Positions 1-9,755 are shown, counted from the stretch's first letter. The stretch is DNA of 64,000 nucleotides from Pseudofrankia saprophytica (GCF_000235425.2 NZ_KI912266.1:5817482-5881481); one strand, 5' to 3'. Numbers and translations are program-made. Notes: generated from the sequence alone by a model not told the origin.

Positions 1-810
1 CATCGCGGGTAGGCCGAGGACCAGGAACGGCCAGCGCCAGCCATCGTCCCCGCCCGCCCAGGTCGCAATGGCCGCGACCAGCAGAGGGCTGAGGGCTCCC
101 GCGGCACGGGCCGCACCGTAGGTCGTCGCCGAGATCCGCCCCCGCACCCCGATCGGATACACGTCCGCGAGCAGCGAGCCGTGAACCGAGTTGTTGCTCG
201 ACTTCGCCACCCCGACACCGAAGCGGGCCAGGAAGAACAGGAACGCGTTCGCGGCCAGCCCCGACGCGAGCACCATCAGCGAGAACGCGACACCCGCCCA
301 GCCGATCACCCGGCTACGCCGGCACCGGTCCGCCAGCCATCCCATCGGCAGCGCACCCAGCACTAGGAAGGCACCGGCCGCGGCGGAGATGAACACGATC
401 GCGCCGTCACTCAGGCCGAACGCGTCCCGGATGTCCGGCGCCAGCACCGCCAGGGCCGCCGACTCCAGTTCGTCCAACGCGGACAGCACCACCAGCGTCA
501 GGAACGTGAAGGCGCCGCCCACGGCCAGCCCCTGACGCAGCGACAACGACTCACCGCCGACCCCCGGCAGCAGGTCGTCGGCGAAGATCACCTCGCGGCG
601 CGCCTCAGCCTGGCGTTCCCGGCGTTCCGCCTCGGCGTCGATCAGGCCGGCCGCCAGCCCCGCGACCGACCGTGTCGGGCTCGTCTCCTGGGCGGCGGCT
701 GGTGCCTGACTGGCCGGCACGGCGGCCACCCGCGCCGAGCCGGCTCGCGCGCTCACGGCTCGGTCCGATCGCGGCGGACCGCCGTTAATCCCGACTTCCT
801 GTACACCCAT
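1..810 (-). CDS. MFS transporter, 3' end beyond window
   Basis: Reading the minus strand from the ATG at 810 gives 270 uninterrupted codons that run off the left edge. After a charged N-terminal region of about 90 residues (ending in FADDLLPGVGG) come hydrophobic helices typical of the major facilitator superfamily, including the loop GWLADRCRRSR (the MFS signature between helices 2 and 3) and a later ARFGVGVAKSS segment. An AGGAAAG ribosome site precedes the start. The gene lies 77 bp downstream of the GH2 glycosidase on the same strand, so it probably imports the sugar that the enzyme acts on. The substrate cannot be read from the sequence, and only about half of a normal permease is present here. 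Confidence 0.88.
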   Translation of the reverse strand, partial: MGVQEVGINGGPPRSDRAVSARAGSARVAAVPASQAPAAAQETSPTRSVAGLAAGLIDAEAERRERQAEARREVIFADDLLPGVGGESLSLRQGLAVGGAFTFLTLVVLSALDELESAALAVLAPDIRDAFGLSDGAIVFISAAAGAFLVLGALPMGWLADRCRRSRVIGWAGVAFSLMVLASGLAANAFLFFLARFGVGVAKSSNNSVHGSLLADVYPIGVRGRISATTYGAARAAGALSPLLVAAIATWAGGDDGWRWPFLVLGLPAM

Positions 811-887
811 GGCCTACTTTCCTGAGCTGGCGGCCGGTTCGACGGACGCTCATGGTCGCTGTTCGCGACGGTGGGAGAAACGTTCCG

Positions 888-3386
888 TCACGGCCGCTGT
901 CTCGCCGGGAACGGGTCCGCGGCGTCGCGTGGTCGGGCCTCGATGCGGACAGTCGAGGGCGTGCATTCCCGCGCGGTGAGGGTGACGGACACCGTTCCCG
1001 GGGCCGTCGGGCGAATGACCGCGAGGGCCCGCCCGTCGAAGGTGGTCCGGGTGGTGTCGAAGAAGTTCTCCGTCGGCTTCGGGTCGGCGCTGCCGAATCC
1101 CTGGAGCTCCCCGGGTCCGGTCAGCTCGACGGACACCGGGCGGTCGGCGGTGTTGTAGAAGTTGCCGGCCTGGTCGACGAGGGTGATCGAGATGAAGGCG
1201 AGGTCGCCGTCATCGGCGCCGATCTCCGCACGGTCGGCCTCGACCCGGAGACGGACCTCGCCGGACGCCGAGCGCAGAACCGTGCGTCCGATTTCCTCGC
1301 CGTCGGTGTAGGCGACGGCGAGGATCTCGCCCGGCTCGTAGACGGTCTCGAACTCGGCTCTGAACCGGTTCTTCTCCCCCGCGGAGGCGATTCCCAGCGA
1401 GCGGCCGTTGACCAGGAGCTCGACCTCGTCCGCGGCCGAGTAGACGTCGACGTGGATCGGTCGGCCCTCGTGGCCGTCCCAGGTCCAGCTGGAGATCGAG
1501 TCGGTCCACGACCACCAGGTCGCCACCCTGACCGGCTGGCCGTGCCGTGCCGGCCGGTGCACGGCCAGGTACGGCTCGGAGCGCAGGCCGAAGACGATCT
1601 CACGGTAGTAGGAGGCGGGACGGCGATGCCCGGTGATGTCGAGGTCCCCGCACCACGCCGCGAGCCAGGGATAGGCCGCCTGGTGATCGGTCACGCTGGC
1701 GGTCGTGGTTCCCTCGCCCTGGTACTCGATCCGGCCGAGCCCCGGCTCGCCGAGATAGTCCCAGCCGGTCCAGGTGAAGTCGCCGATGACGTGGCTGTTG
1801 TCCTGGACGAGCCGCCAGTTCGTGTCGATGTCGGAGGGAAACGTCTCGGTCCCGAGAATGACCCGGTTCGGGAACAGCGCGCGATCCATCGCGTACCGCG
1901 ATTCCAGGTAGTTGTAGCCGGCCACGTCGAGGTAGGACATGGCTTCCGCCGTCTTCGACGTGATGACGTCGGAGGTCATCAGGACCGGCATGAACTCCCG
2001 GAACTGGGTCATGAACGTGTTGACGTCGACATTCTCAGCGCTTTGCGGCTCGGATCCACCGGCGAACGCGGCGAACAACTCCGGACCGCCGGCCAGCAGC
2101 CCGTTGACGGCGTTCGTGACCAGCCGCGTGCCATCCAGCGCGCGCACCTTCTCGGCGATCCGCCGCCCCAGCGCCGCACCGGCGGCGCTGCCCGTCTCGG
2201 GAATCTCGTTGCCGATCGAGTAGAGGACGACGCTGGGATGGTTGAAGTCCTTGTCCACCATCGCACGCACGTCCGACTCCCACCACGTGGTGAAGTCGAG
2301 GGCGTAGTCCTCGCCGGACTTCGACCTTGTCCACGTGTCGAAGAGCTCGTCCACCACGAGCATGCCCAGCCGGTCGCAGGCGTCGAGCAGCGCCTTGCTG
2401 ATCGGGTTGTGCCCGCTGCGGATCGCGTTGAAGCCGGCCTGTTTCAGGATCTCGACCCGGCGTTCCTCCGCCCGGTCGATCGTGGCCGCGCCGATGACGC
2501 CGTTGTCATGGTGGATGCACGCGCCGCGCAGCTTCACCGTTCGCCCGTTGAGCCGGAAGCCACGGTGTGGGTCGACGCCGAGGGTGCGGATGCCGAACCG
2601 CGTCAGGTCCTCGTCGAGCAGCTCGTCGCCGGCGCGCACGCTGGTCCGGCAGGTGTAGAGGAAAGGATCATCGACGCTCCACAGGCCTGGCTCCGCGACG
2701 GTCAGCCGCTGGCGCACGGTCTCGGTGGTGCCGGGGAAGAGAGTCGCCGGAGCGACGTCCTTGCCGACGACCGCGCCGTCCACGTCCACGATCTCCGTGA
2801 CGACATCGACGGTTCGGGTGACCGCGGCCTCGTTGCGCACCTCGGTCGACACCGTGACGACGGCGAACTCGTCGTCTACGACCGGAGTCGTGACGCGCAC
2901 GCCGTCCGGGGCCACATACACCAGGCCACCGAGAAGGATCTTCACGTTGCGGTAGATGCCACCACCGGAGTACCAGCGCGTGTCGTCCTGGCTACGCGCG
3001 TCGACCAGGATCTCGTTGTCCTGGCCGTACCGCAGCAGATGATCGGCACGCATCTGGAAGTTCGAGTACCCATTAGCGCACCGCCCCGCCAGGTCACCGT
3101 TCAGGTACACCCGGGCGTTTCGGTAGACCCCTTCGAACTCGAAGGTGACCCGGCGGTGCCGGTACTCGTCGGGCACGAAGAACGTCTTCTTGTACTCGTA
3201 GGCCCCGGCCGGGAAGTAGCCGCGCTGCGCCGCCGTCGTGTCGGTGCTGTCGCGTTCGCCGTGCACCATCGCGTCGTGCGGCAGTCGGACCGGCTCCCAG
3301 CCGGTGTCGGCCTGCCCCAGGATCGTCAGGAACGCCTCGGCCTTCGGCCGGAAGAACCAGCCGTCGTTGAACGATGTGCGAATCAA
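888..3386 (-). CDS. Glycoside hydrolase family 2 (beta-galactosidase-like)
   Basis: This encodes an 832-residue GH2 enzyme that would cleave terminal beta-linked sugars. The order is an N-terminal jelly-roll (IRTSFNDGW near the start), an immunoglobulin-like domain, a TIM barrel and C-terminal beta domains including ADEVELLVNGRSLG. Catalytic candidates are visible: acid/base Glu394 in YSIGNEIPETG and nucleophile Glu514 in ILGTETFPSD. I place the start at the TTG at 3386, with GAGGGG just upstream; a longer frame to 3581 is open but overlaps the operator region, and the degenerate paralogue at 37738 begins at the same LIRTSF position. No signal peptide is seen, so the enzyme is probably cytoplasmic. 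It is divergent from lacI and co-oriented with the MFS gene. The exact sugar (galactoside, glucuronide or other) is unresolved. Confidence 0.92.
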   Translation of the reverse strand: MIRTSFNDGWFFRPKAEAFLTILGQADTGWEPVRLPHDAMVHGERDSTDTTAAQRGYFPAGAYEYKKTFFVPDEYRHRRVTFEFEGVYRNARVYLNGDLAGRCANGYSNFQMRADHLLRYGQDNEILVDARSQDDTRWYSGGGIYRNVKILLGGLVYVAPDGVRVTTPVVDDEFAVVTVSTEVRNEAAVTRTVDVVTEIVDVDGAVVGKDVAPATLFPGTTETVRQRLTVAEPGLWSVDDPFLYTCRTSVRAGDELLDEDLTRFGIRTLGVDPHRGFRLNGRTVKLRGACIHHDNGVIGAATIDRAEERRVEILKQAGFNAIRSGHNPISKALLDACDRLGMLVVDELFDTWTRSKSGEDYALDFTTWWESDVRAMVDKDFNHPSVVLYSIGNEIPETGSAAGAALGRRIAEKVRALDGTRLVTNAVNGLLAGGPELFAAFAGGSEPQSAENVDVNTFMTQFREFMPVLMTSDVITSKTAEAMSYLDVAGYNYLESRYAMDRALFPNRVILGTETFPSDIDTNWRLVQDNSHVIGDFTWTGWDYLGEPGLGRIEYQGEGTTTASVTDHQAAYPWLAAWCGDLDITGHRRPASYYREIVFGLRSEPYLAVHRPARHGQPVRVATWWSWTDSISSWTWDGHEGRPIHVDVYSAADEVELLVNGRSLGIASAGEKNRFRAEFETVYEPGEILAVAYTDGEEIGRTVLRSASGEVRLRVEADRAEIGADDGDLAFISITLVDQAGNFYNTADRPVSVELTGPGELQGFGSADPKPTENFFDTTRTTFDGRALAVIRPTAPGTVSVTLTARECTPSTVRIEARPRDAADPFPARQRP

Positions 3387-3505
3387 CCGACGCCCCTCTG
3401 ATTGCACGTGGAATTCGGCGGTGACACCCCGCCCGCGCCGGCGAAGCCGTCTCGGAAGCCGCCGATGGCGTGCTCCTGGATCCGCCACGGCCCGGGTGCC
3501 CCAGG

Positions 3506-3525
3506 CCACTTGCACGAGCAAGTGG
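3506..3525. promoter_or_regulatory. LacI-type operator O1 (20-bp palindrome)
   Basis: CCACTTGCACGAGCAAGTGG is an inverted repeat with 8-bp arms around ACGA. It sits between the divergent GH2 and lacI genes and has the central CG of LacI/GalR operators. The same core recurs 44 bp away (centre to centre) at 3551-3568, about four helical turns, which would place two repressor dimers on the same face of the DNA. Confidence 0.85.
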
Positions 3526-3550
3526 CGCGGGACGCAAGCTAACATCGATG

Positions 3551-3568
3551 GACTTGCACGTGCAAGTC
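3551..3568. promoter_or_regulatory. LacI-type operator O2 (perfect 18-bp palindrome)
   Basis: GACTTGCACGTGCAAGTC is a perfect palindrome lying 46 bp before the lacI start codon. It shares the ACTTGCAC/GTGCAAGT core with O1. Its position suggests autoregulation of the repressor as well as control of the GH2-MFS operon. Confidence 0.87.
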
Positions 3569-3614
3569 GGACAGCGGCCACGCCAGCGGGACGAGAGACA
3601 GGAGACAGGCGGCC

Positions 3615-4610
3615 ATGCCAGAGGCAAGCATCGGACGCCGTGTCACAGCCGTGGACGTCGCTCGCGAGGCCGGGGTCTCGCGAGCCACCGTGGGATACGT
3701 CCTGAACGCCACCCCAGGACAGACGATCCCGCAGACCACCCGCCTACGCGTGCTCGACGCCGCGACCCGGCTCGGCTACCGGCCGAACAGCGCCGCGCGC
3801 GCCCTGGTCAGCGGCCGAAGCAGGATCATCCTGCTCGTCCTGCCCGACTGGCCTCAGGAGTTCAGGTTCAGACACTTCCTGGACGAGGCATCCCTCGCCC
3901 TGGACGAGTCCGGCTACTCACTCGTCACCTACACCCGCCATCCCGGCACCCGCAGCCGACCGCTGTGGGAGTCACTCAACCCCGACCTCGTGATCGGCCT
4001 GGTCCCGTTCGACCCCGAGGACGTCGCCTCGATGCGCAGCTGCGGGATCACCAGACTGTTCCCAGACCCCGACAGCGACGACCCGGCCAACATCTCGACT
4101 GCGGTCAGCGCCGGACCGGAACTCCAGGTCGACCACCTGATCGACCGAGGCCACAGCCGGCTGGTATACGCCACGTTCAAGGAACCACCCCCATACTCGC
4201 TGGTCCTGGCGCGCCACCGCGCCGCAGGCGAACGCGCCCGCTCGCACAACCTGCCCGCACCCGACCTCGTCCAGATCGACCACCGGGACGGGTCCGCCGA
4301 CAACGCGATCCGCCGGTGGCGCGACACGGGCATCACGGCCGTCATCGCCTTCAACGACCTCGTCGCCGCGGCCGTCGTGGGCGCCGCCGTCACCGCGGGG
4401 CTACGGATACCCGAGGACATCGCCGTCATCGGACACGACGACAGCCCACTGGCCGCCCTACTAGTCCCCCCACTGACGACCATACGGTTCGACACCCCCA
4501 CCCTCGGGCGCGACTTCACCGACTTCGCCCTCCACAAACTAGAAGGCCGACCCCGACAGAACCCAACCCCCTCCCACCGCGCCACCCTCATACACCGCAA
4601 AACCACCTAA
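3615..4610 (+). CDS. LacI-family transcriptional repressor
   Basis: A 331-residue LacI/GalR regulator. The N-terminal helix-turn-helix is clear at about residues 10-30 (VTAVDVAREAGVSRATVGYV), followed by the hinge helix containing RPNSAARALVSGRSR, then a periplasmic-binding-protein-like sugar-sensing domain with IPEDIAVIGHDDSPLAALL near the end. It is divergent from the GH2-MFS operon with two matching palindromes in the gap, so it is very probably the local repressor, released by a sugar. A second, broken copy of this gene lies at 36870-37547 beside a broken copy of the GH2 gene. Size and domain order are normal for the family. Confidence 0.93.
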   Translation: MPEASIGRRVTAVDVAREAGVSRATVGYVLNATPGQTIPQTTRLRVLDAATRLGYRPNSAARALVSGRSRIILLVLPDWPQEFRFRHFLDEASLALDESGYSLVTYTRHPGTRSRPLWESLNPDLVIGLVPFDPEDVASMRSCGITRLFPDPDSDDPANISTAVSAGPELQVDHLIDRGHSRLVYATFKEPPPYSLVLARHRAAGERARSHNLPAPDLVQIDHRDGSADNAIRRWRDTGITAVIAFNDLVAAAVVGAAVTAGLRIPEDIAVIGHDDSPLAALLVPPLTTIRFDTPTLGRDFTDFALHKLEGRPRQNPTPSHRATLIHRKTT

Positions 4611-4700
4611 AACGGAACCCGCAAGGCCACGCCTGCGGATCCACGGGGATTCACTAAATCAACTGATCTTCATTCGCGACCGAAATACGCGAGGACCGAC

Positions 4701-5912
4701 ATGCATTTATGTAGGCGACGATTAGTCTTAGGGGCAGCGATCGCGGTCATGGCTGCCGCGGCCACCGACTGCGCCACGCCGAGCAGTGGAGGCGGCGCGA
4801 ACACGCCCTGCGACTCGCCCGGAGTCACACCGAACCAGGTGACACTGGGATTCGTCTATCCCGCGTCGGGAGGGTCGAGTTCCCCGCTCTCCACGGCCCG
4901 TGCCGGTATTGACGCCAGAATCGGCCTCGCCAATGAGCAGGGCGGCGTCCACGGCCGACGGATCGCTTACCAGTGGCGAGACGATGGAGGGACCCCGTCC
5001 GTCGCCACGGTCGCGGTCGACGACCTTGTCCAACGCCAGCAGGTCTTCGGGCTCGTGACCGCCAGTGCCACCCTCGGTGATTCCCTCAACCACCTCACGA
5101 GCCTGGGAGTGCCCGTCACCGGCATCTCCATCGAACCTGCCTGGGCCGGGCGCAAGAACATGTTCTCTTTCATCTACGCCGCATCACCGGCCGTTGTCGG
5201 CCAGTACATCCGGGCTGCTCATGGCACCAGGGTCGCGGTCATCACCGGGAGCGACTCGGCGGCAAGCTCCGACGCCACGACCGCGTATTTGGAGGGCCTA
5301 CGGGCGGCGGGCGTCAGCACCTTCGAGACGTTTCCTTACACCGGCATCGGCAGTCCCGACCAGGTAGCCAGAAAGATCATGACATTCGGCGCCGACGCCC
5401 TGCTGGGGATCGTCGCGCCACACGACTTCGGGCAGGTCGTACAGGCGACGCGAGCCGCGGGCGCGCAACTGGCCGTCAGTGTCGTGCTCACCGGCTACGA
5501 CCGCAGCATTCTGGCATCCGACGGTCCGGCACTCGCCGGTGTGTCGATACCGATCTTCTTCCGCCCGTTCGAAGCAGGCGGCCCAGCAATGCAGCGTTAC
5601 CAGAGCGCCATGGCCCGCTACGCCCCGGAGTCCGGCGGCACCGACCAGCAGTTCGCGATGTTCACCTACATCAACACCGATCTGCTCCTACGCGGACTCG
5701 ACCTCGCTGGCCCCTGCCCCACCCGTGAGGGCTTCATCAGCGCCCTGCGAAGCGTTACCGCCTACGACGCGGACAGCCTCGTCGCACCCGTCGACCTCAG
5801 CGACTACACGGGCAAACCACTGTCCTGCCATGCCTTCGTCCAGGTCTCGCCCGACGGTGCCTCGTTCCAGGCCGTCCGTGACCGCGTCTGCGCCGACGGC
5901 AGCACCGGCTGA
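4701..5912 (+). CDS. Branched-chain-amino-acid-type ABC substrate-binding protein
   Basis: A 403-residue type 1 periplasmic-binding-fold protein (LivJ/amide-binding type). An N-terminal signal segment ends at Cys24 in AATDCATP, which is an imperfect lipobox, so lipid anchoring is likely but not certain. The mature start (NQVTLGFVYPASGGSS) and the GGVHGRRIAYQWRDD segment are typical. It is closely related to the protein at 28161-29393, with the same opening and the same WRDD motif. No permease or ATPase subunits are present in the window, so it is either an orphan receptor or works with transporters encoded elsewhere. The RBS is GAGGACC. A strong hairpin follows the stop codon. Confidence 0.88.
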   Translation: MHLCRRRLVLGAAIAVMAAAATDCATPSSGGGANTPCDSPGVTPNQVTLGFVYPASGGSSSPLSTARAGIDARIGLANEQGGVHGRRIAYQWRDDGGTPSVATVAVDDLVQRQQVFGLVTASATLGDSLNHLTSLGVPVTGISIEPAWAGRKNMFSFIYAASPAVVGQYIRAAHGTRVAVITGSDSAASSDATTAYLEGLRAAGVSTFETFPYTGIGSPDQVARKIMTFGADALLGIVAPHDFGQVVQATRAAGAQLAVSVVLTGYDRSILASDGPALAGVSIPIFFRPFEAGGPAMQRYQSAMARYAPESGGTDQQFAMFTYINTDLLLRGLDLAGPCPTREGFISALRSVTAYDADSLVAPVDLSDYTGKPLSCHAFVQVSPDGASFQAVRDRVCADGSTG

Positions 5913-5929
5913 GCGTCGCCCGGATGGGC

Positions 5930-5963
5930 GCTGCCGCGTCCCGAGAAATCGGGACGCGGCAGC
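5930..5963 (+). terminator. Hairpin terminator after substrate-binding protein
   Basis: GCTGCCGCGTCCCGA and its exact complement form a 15-bp perfect stem closed by a GAAA tetraloop, beginning 17 bp after the stop codon of the binding-protein gene. There is no long T tract, which is usual for terminators in high-GC actinobacteria. Confidence 0.85.
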
Positions 5964-6774
5964 CCTTCGAGATCCTCGCCGCCTGCCACCGCCGAATCGA
6001 GCGCTGGCACCATCAGACCGGCCTTCAGCACCAGGGGTCAGCGGAGGTCGTTCCACTGCGGGCACCGACCCCGATAAGGCAGAAGGCCCAGACGGGCTTG
6101 ACGGTCGCCTCGACCGATTCGGCGGGTCCGAAACCGTCTCGGCGATAGGCCGCCATGACGACCTTACCGATGAGCGTGGCATCACGGTCGACATCCGCCG
6201 GAGCAAGGGTCGCGGCTGCCGTCTAGTGGTCGTGGTGCTGTGACCGCACACATCCGCAGACGACTCGACGGTCAACGAGCCCTCCCTCGCCGTGGATCAG
6301 CCTGGCAGCGATACCGGACGGCGGTGAGCCGGCCGTAGACGATGCTCCTGCTCGAGCCGCCACGCCTGGCGTGGTCGGGGCCTATTCCTCCACGCCAGGC
6401 GCGGACGGCAGCTCATGCATCGGGAAGCCGAACTACATGCCAGTCGTCCGCAACACGGCCAAGCGCACTTCGGCTTTCAGGCGGTGCAGGCGGCCGTCCT
6501 GGCGGATACACGAATCAACCGAGTGCCCTGACCGGCGGCAGAATCCCTGCCGCCAGGAGGCAGCAGTTCAGCCTGATCGCCACAGGCAGAAGTCGATGGG
6601 CGGGCGCACACCATCTCCAAGCGCGAACCCTATGAATTGCGCGCGCCAACGCCAAAGAGAAGCTATCACCCATCACTAGCGCGCACAAGTCAGATGCGGC
6701 CCGGAAGTCATTTGAGGTACGTCAACTGGTCCCGTTGCTGTCGCCGACGGAAGGGTGTCAGTGAATTGGGCGGC
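5964..6774. other. Intergenic, no recognisable gene
   Basis: About 800 bp without a convincing coding region. It contains a 12-bp inverted repeat, CGCCTGGCGTGG at 6363-6374 and its complement at 6390-6401, with a 15-base loop. Short open frames here lack ribosome sites and family motifs. A peptide EILAACHRRIERW near 5970 faintly recalls hemerythrin-type proteins but does not continue. Confidence 0.6.
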
Positions 6775-7075
6775 CTACAGGCGTGCGTAGGCGCCACCCT
6801 CGTCGATGAGCTGGTCGTGGGTGCCCTGCTCGACGACGGCGCCGTCCTCCATGACGACGATGGCGTCGGCGTCTCGGATCTTGGAAAGCCGGCGCGCTAT
6901 GACGAACGCGGTGCGCCCTTCGAGCAGTGCAGCGGTCGCCTGCTCTATGAGGGCCTCGGTACGGGTGTCGACGGAACTGGTCGCCTCGTCGAGCACGAGG
7001 ATCGCGGGTTGGGAGAGGAAGGCCCCCGCGATCGGAGCGTGGTACCGGCGATCGAGACAGAGCGCAGCAGCCGGA
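6775..7075 (-). pseudogene. ABC transporter ATP-binding C-terminal fragment
   Basis: The minus strand reads ILVLDEATSSVDTRTEAL, a Walker B and D-loop of an exporter-type ABC ATPase, and continues to the normal C terminus (VVMEDGAVVEQGTHDQLI). Everything upstream of Walker B, including Walker A, the signature motif and the membrane domain, is missing. The H-loop, normally FVIAHRLS, reads FVIARRLS, so the switch histidine is lost. This is a roughly 95-codon remnant ending just before the divergent GGDEF gene. Confidence 0.88.
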
Positions 7076-7103
7076 CTGTCGCGACCGGGTTCCGCTGGTT
7101 ACG

Positions 7104-8819
7104 ATGAACTCGTTGGGGGAAGCGATGGCTGGATTCCGTGGCGTCGGAGCGGTGGGGTCAGGCATCCGGCGCCCGTTCGGTGCCGGCCACGCACCGCCCT
7201 TATTCCCTGCTGCCATGGTCGCCTGCGCGCTGCTCATCGGGCTGGATGTCGCATTCGCGGTGCTATTGGACTACCGTGCCGGCCAGATCGCCACCGTCTT
7301 CACCTGCGTCGCCGCCGAGATCGCCGCCGCAACGGCCTGCCTGTGGACCGCTCGTCACGCCGGCTCCGGCGACCGGCGATGGCGGGTGCTGATTGGTGTG
7401 ATGGCGGGCGGTATGACGGCCGGAGGCCTTCTGGCTGCGACGATACTGCTGACGGGTCGACCGCTGGCTGGTGAGACATCGTCGACCCTGGTACTTCTTG
7501 TCTTCTATGCACTGGCTTTGACGGGGCTCCTGTGCCTGCCGACCGACCCGCTCGCCGACGAGAGCGCGAGGCGGCGGCACAGCCCGGGACGCTGGCACGC
7601 GATCACCATGCTGGACTGTGTCCTGATCGTCGGTTCCGTCGTCCTGCTGGAGTGGGTCACGGTGCTGGGCCCGGTCGTGCGATCGGGTGCACACGACCTG
7701 GCGCTGTTCCTCCTTGCCTTGGTGCACGACGTTGCGATGATGATCCTGGCAGCGGCGGTCCTGCTGATCGCGAGCTTCCGCCGGCCGCGTTCCGCCATGA
7801 CGCTCGCCCTGCTCGCCGCGGGCCTGCTGACCCTGGGGCTCACGCAGAACATCCTCGTTTACCGTGTCGCCTACGGCGCCTACGAGCTCCCGCCATGGAG
7901 CCTGGTCCTGTTCGCCGCGGCCCTGCTTCTGATATTCCTCGCCGCGTTGGCGCCGGTCCCCCTCCAGGCGCAGGCGGACGACCTGGCACCGCCTCGTCCG
8001 CGGACGATGTGGGCGCACGCCGTCCTGCCATACGCCGTGTTCGGCCTGACGGGTCTGTTGGTCCTCTGCTCGCTGGTGACCGGCGCTCGCGTCGATCGGT
8101 TCGAGATGTATGGCACGGTGAGCCTGCTGGTGCTGGTCCTGATCCGGCAGATGATCACTTTGGCTGAGAACACCCGACTGCTCGCCGAGATCCGCGAACG
8201 CGAGCACGAGCTGCATCACCAGGCGTTCCACGACCCGCTGACAGGCCTGGCGAACCGGGCGCTGTTCACCCGACGGCTGCAGCACGCAGTCACGTCTGCC
8301 GCCAACCCCGCCTCTAGGTGCAACACGCCCGCTGACCAGACGGTCGCAATGTCCGTCCTGTTCGTCGATCTTGATCACTTCAAACAAGTGAACGACGCGT
8401 TCGGGCACGCCGCGGGCGACGAACTCCTCAAGATCACCGCACGGCGGCTACGCGCCGAAACTCGCGCCGCTGACACCGTCGCCCGCCTCGGCGGCGATGA
8501 GTTCGCCGTCATCCTCGACGGCGCCGGCTCCGACGACCCGCACCGCATCGCCGAGCGGCTCACGACCGCGATACAGGCACCCTGTCAGTTGGCCGGTCGA
8601 GACTACGCCCCGCGTGCCAGCCTCGGATTGGTCACCCTCGACGCCGTCAGCCGGCCAACCACCCCCGACATCCTGCTCCACCAAGCCGACCTGGCGATGT
8701 ACGCCGCCAAACGACAACCAGTCCGGCTCGTGGTCTACCACCCCGACCTGCCCACTCGCTTCGGTCGGGACGGAGCACCCGGTTCGCCAGGCGCGCGGAC
8801 CAGCACACCACAAAGCTGA
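7104..8819 (+). CDS. Membrane diguanylate cyclase (GGDEF)
   Basis: A 571-residue protein with eight or nine hydrophobic helices over roughly residues 35-350, then a short coiled linker (ENTRLLAEIREREHELHHQ) and a GGDEF domain. The active-site loop GGDEF is at residues 463-467 and is intact, preceded by RAADTVARL, which supplies the RxxD product-inhibition site in the canonical spacing. There is no EAL domain. It would make cyclic di-GMP in response to a signal sensed by the membrane part. An in-frame ATG at 7125 has a better GGGGGAA ribosome site and may be the true start. It is monocistronic. Confidence 0.9.
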   Translation: MNSLGEAMAGFRGVGAVGSGIRRPFGAGHAPPLFPAAMVACALLIGLDVAFAVLLDYRAGQIATVFTCVAAEIAAATACLWTARHAGSGDRRWRVLIGVMAGGMTAGGLLAATILLTGRPLAGETSSTLVLLVFYALALTGLLCLPTDPLADESARRRHSPGRWHAITMLDCVLIVGSVVLLEWVTVLGPVVRSGAHDLALFLLALVHDVAMMILAAAVLLIASFRRPRSAMTLALLAAGLLTLGLTQNILVYRVAYGAYELPPWSLVLFAAALLLIFLAALAPVPLQAQADDLAPPRPRTMWAHAVLPYAVFGLTGLLVLCSLVTGARVDRFEMYGTVSLLVLVLIRQMITLAENTRLLAEIREREHELHHQAFHDPLTGLANRALFTRRLQHAVTSAANPASRCNTPADQTVAMSVLFVDLDHFKQVNDAFGHAAGDELLKITARRLRAETRAADTVARLGGDEFAVILDGAGSDDPHRIAERLTTAIQAPCQLAGRDYAPRASLGLVTLDAVSRPTTPDILLHQADLAMYAAKRQPVRLVVYHPDLPTRFGRDGAPGSPGARTSTPQS

Positions 8820-9553
8820 TCAGCCAGGCACGGCGGGTCTGGTCTCGCTGCCTCGACGATGCGCGACGAGCCCCTGCGACCGCCAGTCTTCGGCCGGTCG
8901 CAGTGATCCGCTGCCGCGCCCGTCGCGTCATGGGCCGACGCGGCACCGGGTGGCCACGACAGTTCGTGTCGCAGCGAGGACCGTCGAATTCGACGGCCTC
9001 GCGTCGCCGGTGCTGGAGCACCCTCGGCGTGACCGGCCGCCAGGTTGGTCGGCGGTGCCCATGTGGACCTGATACCGCCGACCGACGACGTCCGCCAGTA
9101 CTCACCGTGCACCGACCGCTGAGGTGCCTACCGCCACCGGGTCGCGGTCCTGCGGGTGCAGGTCGGCCGCCACGGATCGACGTACACCCACGCAGGCTGC
9201 CGCCGGCAGACAAGATCGCTTGTCGTCGATCCGTGCTTCTCAATCCGTTTGTCAAGCCGCGAGAGAGCCGACGGATGGTCGTTCCTTGTAGGCGCGCCCG
9301 TCGCGGAGCGTCGCCCACAGGACGTTGACCGGCGGCGCGCGAGGACAAGAACGGCCTGGTCGCGCCGTTTGCCCTCCGACGCGTCTGCGGTCGTAGGAGA
9401 CCTTGACCGATGGCGGCCAGGAACTCGGTGCCGAGCAGGTCGCCAATGCCGTCATGCTCGTGATGACCGCCCCCACCGGCTGGAGCCCAGGCTCCGCCCT
9501 CGGTCCGCCCGTCCCGGTGCCACGCGACACCCTCCCGCCACGCCCGTCACGTC
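8820..9553. other. Intergenic, decayed sequence
   Basis: About 730 bp with no gene I can support. Frames are short and full of basic repeats typical of GC-rich noncoding DNA. The last 60 bp (CCCGTCCCGGTGCCACGCG and onward) resemble the sequence just before the 23-bp array at 22592, so the duplicated module begins here. Confidence 0.6.
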
Positions 9554-9645
9554 CTGCTGTACAAGCGAGCAAAATTCTGCTATACAGATGCGCAACGCCC
9601 TGCTGTGCATGCGAGAAAAGGCCTGCTATACGTCTATGCGGTGAG
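9554..9645 (+). repeat. Four tandem 23-bp repeats, operator-like array
   Basis: Four copies start at 9554, 9577, 9600 and 9623, exactly 23 bp apart. Their shared core is close to CTGCTRTACAGAYGCGCAA. The second copy is 22/23 identical to the second copy of the array at 22615. The array ends 110 bp upstream of the ATG of an NTF2-like gene copy, as at the other locus. The copies are contiguous with no unique spacers, so this is not CRISPR; a multi-site regulator binding array is the simplest reading. Confidence 0.8.
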
Positions 9646-9755
9646 CCTGGTTGTCTTTGCGCGCCCACCTGCCGATCGTCGCGGGGATCGGTGTCGGCGT
9701 GCAGAGAGAAAATGAGCGCCAGCGTGGTACGGGAAACGCGTCAGAGGAGAAGGCT

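Noticed and set aside
852..3401. 849-codon plus-strand open frame
   Set aside because: It is antisense to the GH2 gene, whose frame shows clear domains and catalytic motifs. The plus-strand translation is a low-complexity Arg/Val/Asp-rich product typical of antisense frames in high-GC DNA.
5960..6010. Hemerythrin-like gene remnant
   Set aside because: Only a short peptide (EILAACHRRIERW) resembles the family, with no continuation on either side.
9554..9645. CRISPR array
   Set aside because: The 23-bp units are contiguous, imperfect and have no spacers; there are no cas genes. They are better read as operator repeats.
9252..9668. Small minus-strand gene
   Set aside because: There is no RBS and no family motif, and the frame crosses the 23-bp repeats.
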